Assembly (NCBI RefSeq): GCF_001280065.1
Contig: NZ_LGEA01000058.1
Span: forward strand, 1-64,000
Direction: 5' to 3'
Source: Streptomyces sp. NRRL B-1140
GTDB lineage: Bacteria > Actinomycetota > Actinomycetes > Streptomycetales > Streptomycetaceae
Length of the DNA stretch: 64,000 nucleotides
The notes under the pieces were generated by a model. It saw only the letters and a program-made list of their open reading frames with translations, had not been told where the DNA came from and did no database searches. Shown piece after piece: positions 63,586-64,000 of the stretch (position 1 is the first letter of the stretch; the number at the start of each line of letters is the position of its first letter). The position numbers were made by a program, and so were the translations under genes.

Positions 63586-64000
63586 TCAGCGCTGTGCGGT
63601 CGGGACCTCGGCCCCGGTGCGCTGGCCGGGCACCGCGGCCAGCCGCTCCGTCACCCGTGCCCGGTGCTCCCGGGCCTCCGCGCTCAGCGCCCGCACGGCC
63701 TCGTTGAAGCGCTCCTGCGAGGTCGGCTCCGCCGGGCCCAGCAGACGCAGCTTCAACTCGGCTCGCGCCTCGGCCAGGCCGTCGTGCTCCGGGTGCCGGA
63801 CCGTCTCCAGCAGGCCCGGCACCCCGGCGGCGTCCGGCGTCAGCACCGTCGCCGCCACCACCGTCGGGAACGCCGTACGGAAGGCCTCCTCGGACAGCCC
63901 GCTGGTGTTGGCCACCGCGTATGGCTTCTCGCTCGCCAGGAAGTCGCTGATCACGCTCGACACATCGCTGATCAGCAGGTCGGACACGTTGAAGCAGGAG
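63586..64000 (-). CDS. Second TagF/TarL-like polymerase (C-terminal part, cut by window end)
   Basis: The minus-strand frame remains open through base 64000, so the start is outside the window. The visible ~138 C-terminal residues match the end of the TagF-like protein at 60037-62151: NVSD-x-[ML]-[LV]-[IS]-D-[VI]-SSV-[IV]-SDF-[LI]-AS-x-KPYAV, then a two-helix tail with LLGP-x-EP-[TS]-S. The two are therefore paralogous teichoic-acid polymerases in convergent orientation, with the glycosyltransferase between them. A relation to CDP-glycerol versus CDP-ribitol cannot be decided. Confidence 0.82.
   Translation of the reverse strand, partial: SCFNVSDLLISDVSSVISDFLASEKPYAVANTSGLSEEAFRTAFPTVVAATVLTPDAAGVPGLLETVRHPEHDGLAEARAELKLRLLGPAEPTSQERFNEAVRALSAEAREHRARVTERLAAVPGQRTGAEVPTAQR

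Overview
The window is high-GC actinobacterial DNA and almost certainly a Streptomyces chromosome. The reasons are the codon use (mostly GTG/ATG starts, G/C third positions), the core order tig-clpP1-clpP2-clpX-valS-folC-ndk-mreBCD-pbp2-rodA...rne-rplU-rpmA-obg (the known Streptomyces core order), the FtsK-type EccC with a Streptomyces-style type VII secretion (T7SS) neighbourhood, and two copies of a short intergenic repeat I recognise from Streptomyces genomes. No CRISPR array, complete IS element, rRNA operon or replication origin was seen.

Layout. (1) 1-13.2 kb is a T7SS (ESX-type) locus: the C-terminal part of an ADP-ribosyltransferase polymorphic toxin, two linked genes sharing one domain (candidate immunity/accessory proteins), an HD-domain (p)ppGpp-hydrolase-like protein, a small membrane protein, EccD, a Q-rich ParA/MinD-like ATPase, a three-ATPase EccC and an uncharacterised T7SS partner. 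EccB, EccE, mycosin and EsxA/B are not here and would have to lie to the left. (2) 13.3-18 kb: acyltransferase, small membrane protein, and a receptor Ser/Thr kinase with an outer beta-propeller. (3) 18-20.8 kb: an eroded integration hot spot at tRNA-Gly(UCC), with a duplicated tRNA 3' end, an integrase C-terminal remnant, a second integrase 3'-end scar, and ASCH, LysE and VOC cargo-like genes; tRNA-Pro(UGG) follows. (4) 21-25.6 kb: protein quality control (tig, clpP1, clpP2, clpX). (5) 25.6-31.9 kb: membrane-anchored protein, valS, folC, DUF4233, ndk. (6) 32.2-38.5 kb: the mreB-mreC-mreD-pbp2-rodA spore-wall/elongation operon. (7) 38.6-47.6 kb: CYTH-CHAD protein, B12-binding radical SAM protein and its TIGR03936-type partner, separated by an accessory cassette (small membrane protein, GAF-ANTAR regulator, DUF2975/Xre pair with a perfect operator-like palindrome, and a PVG-repeat membrane protein). 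(8) 47.9-54.4 kb: a giant RNase E/G, L21, L27, Obg. (9) 54.6-64 kb: cell-surface genes (secreted FG-GAP propeller, Tat-exported PhoD phosphatase, a CDP-ribitol-type cytidylyltransferase/reductase fusion, TagF-like polymerases and a family 2 glycosyltransferase), consistent with wall teichoic-acid synthesis.

The genes link export and cell-envelope construction (T7SS, MreBCD/PBP2/RodA, teichoic acid, PhoD) with proteostasis, RNA processing and ribosome assembly. The least explained parts are the toxin-adjacent gene pair, the tandem tRNA-Gly integration scar, the DUF2975/Xre operator module, the PVG-repeat protein and three gene-poor lower-GC intergenic regions (14.55-15.17, 43.07-43.85 and 57.8-58.4 kb). 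All family names come from reading motifs, not from database searches.
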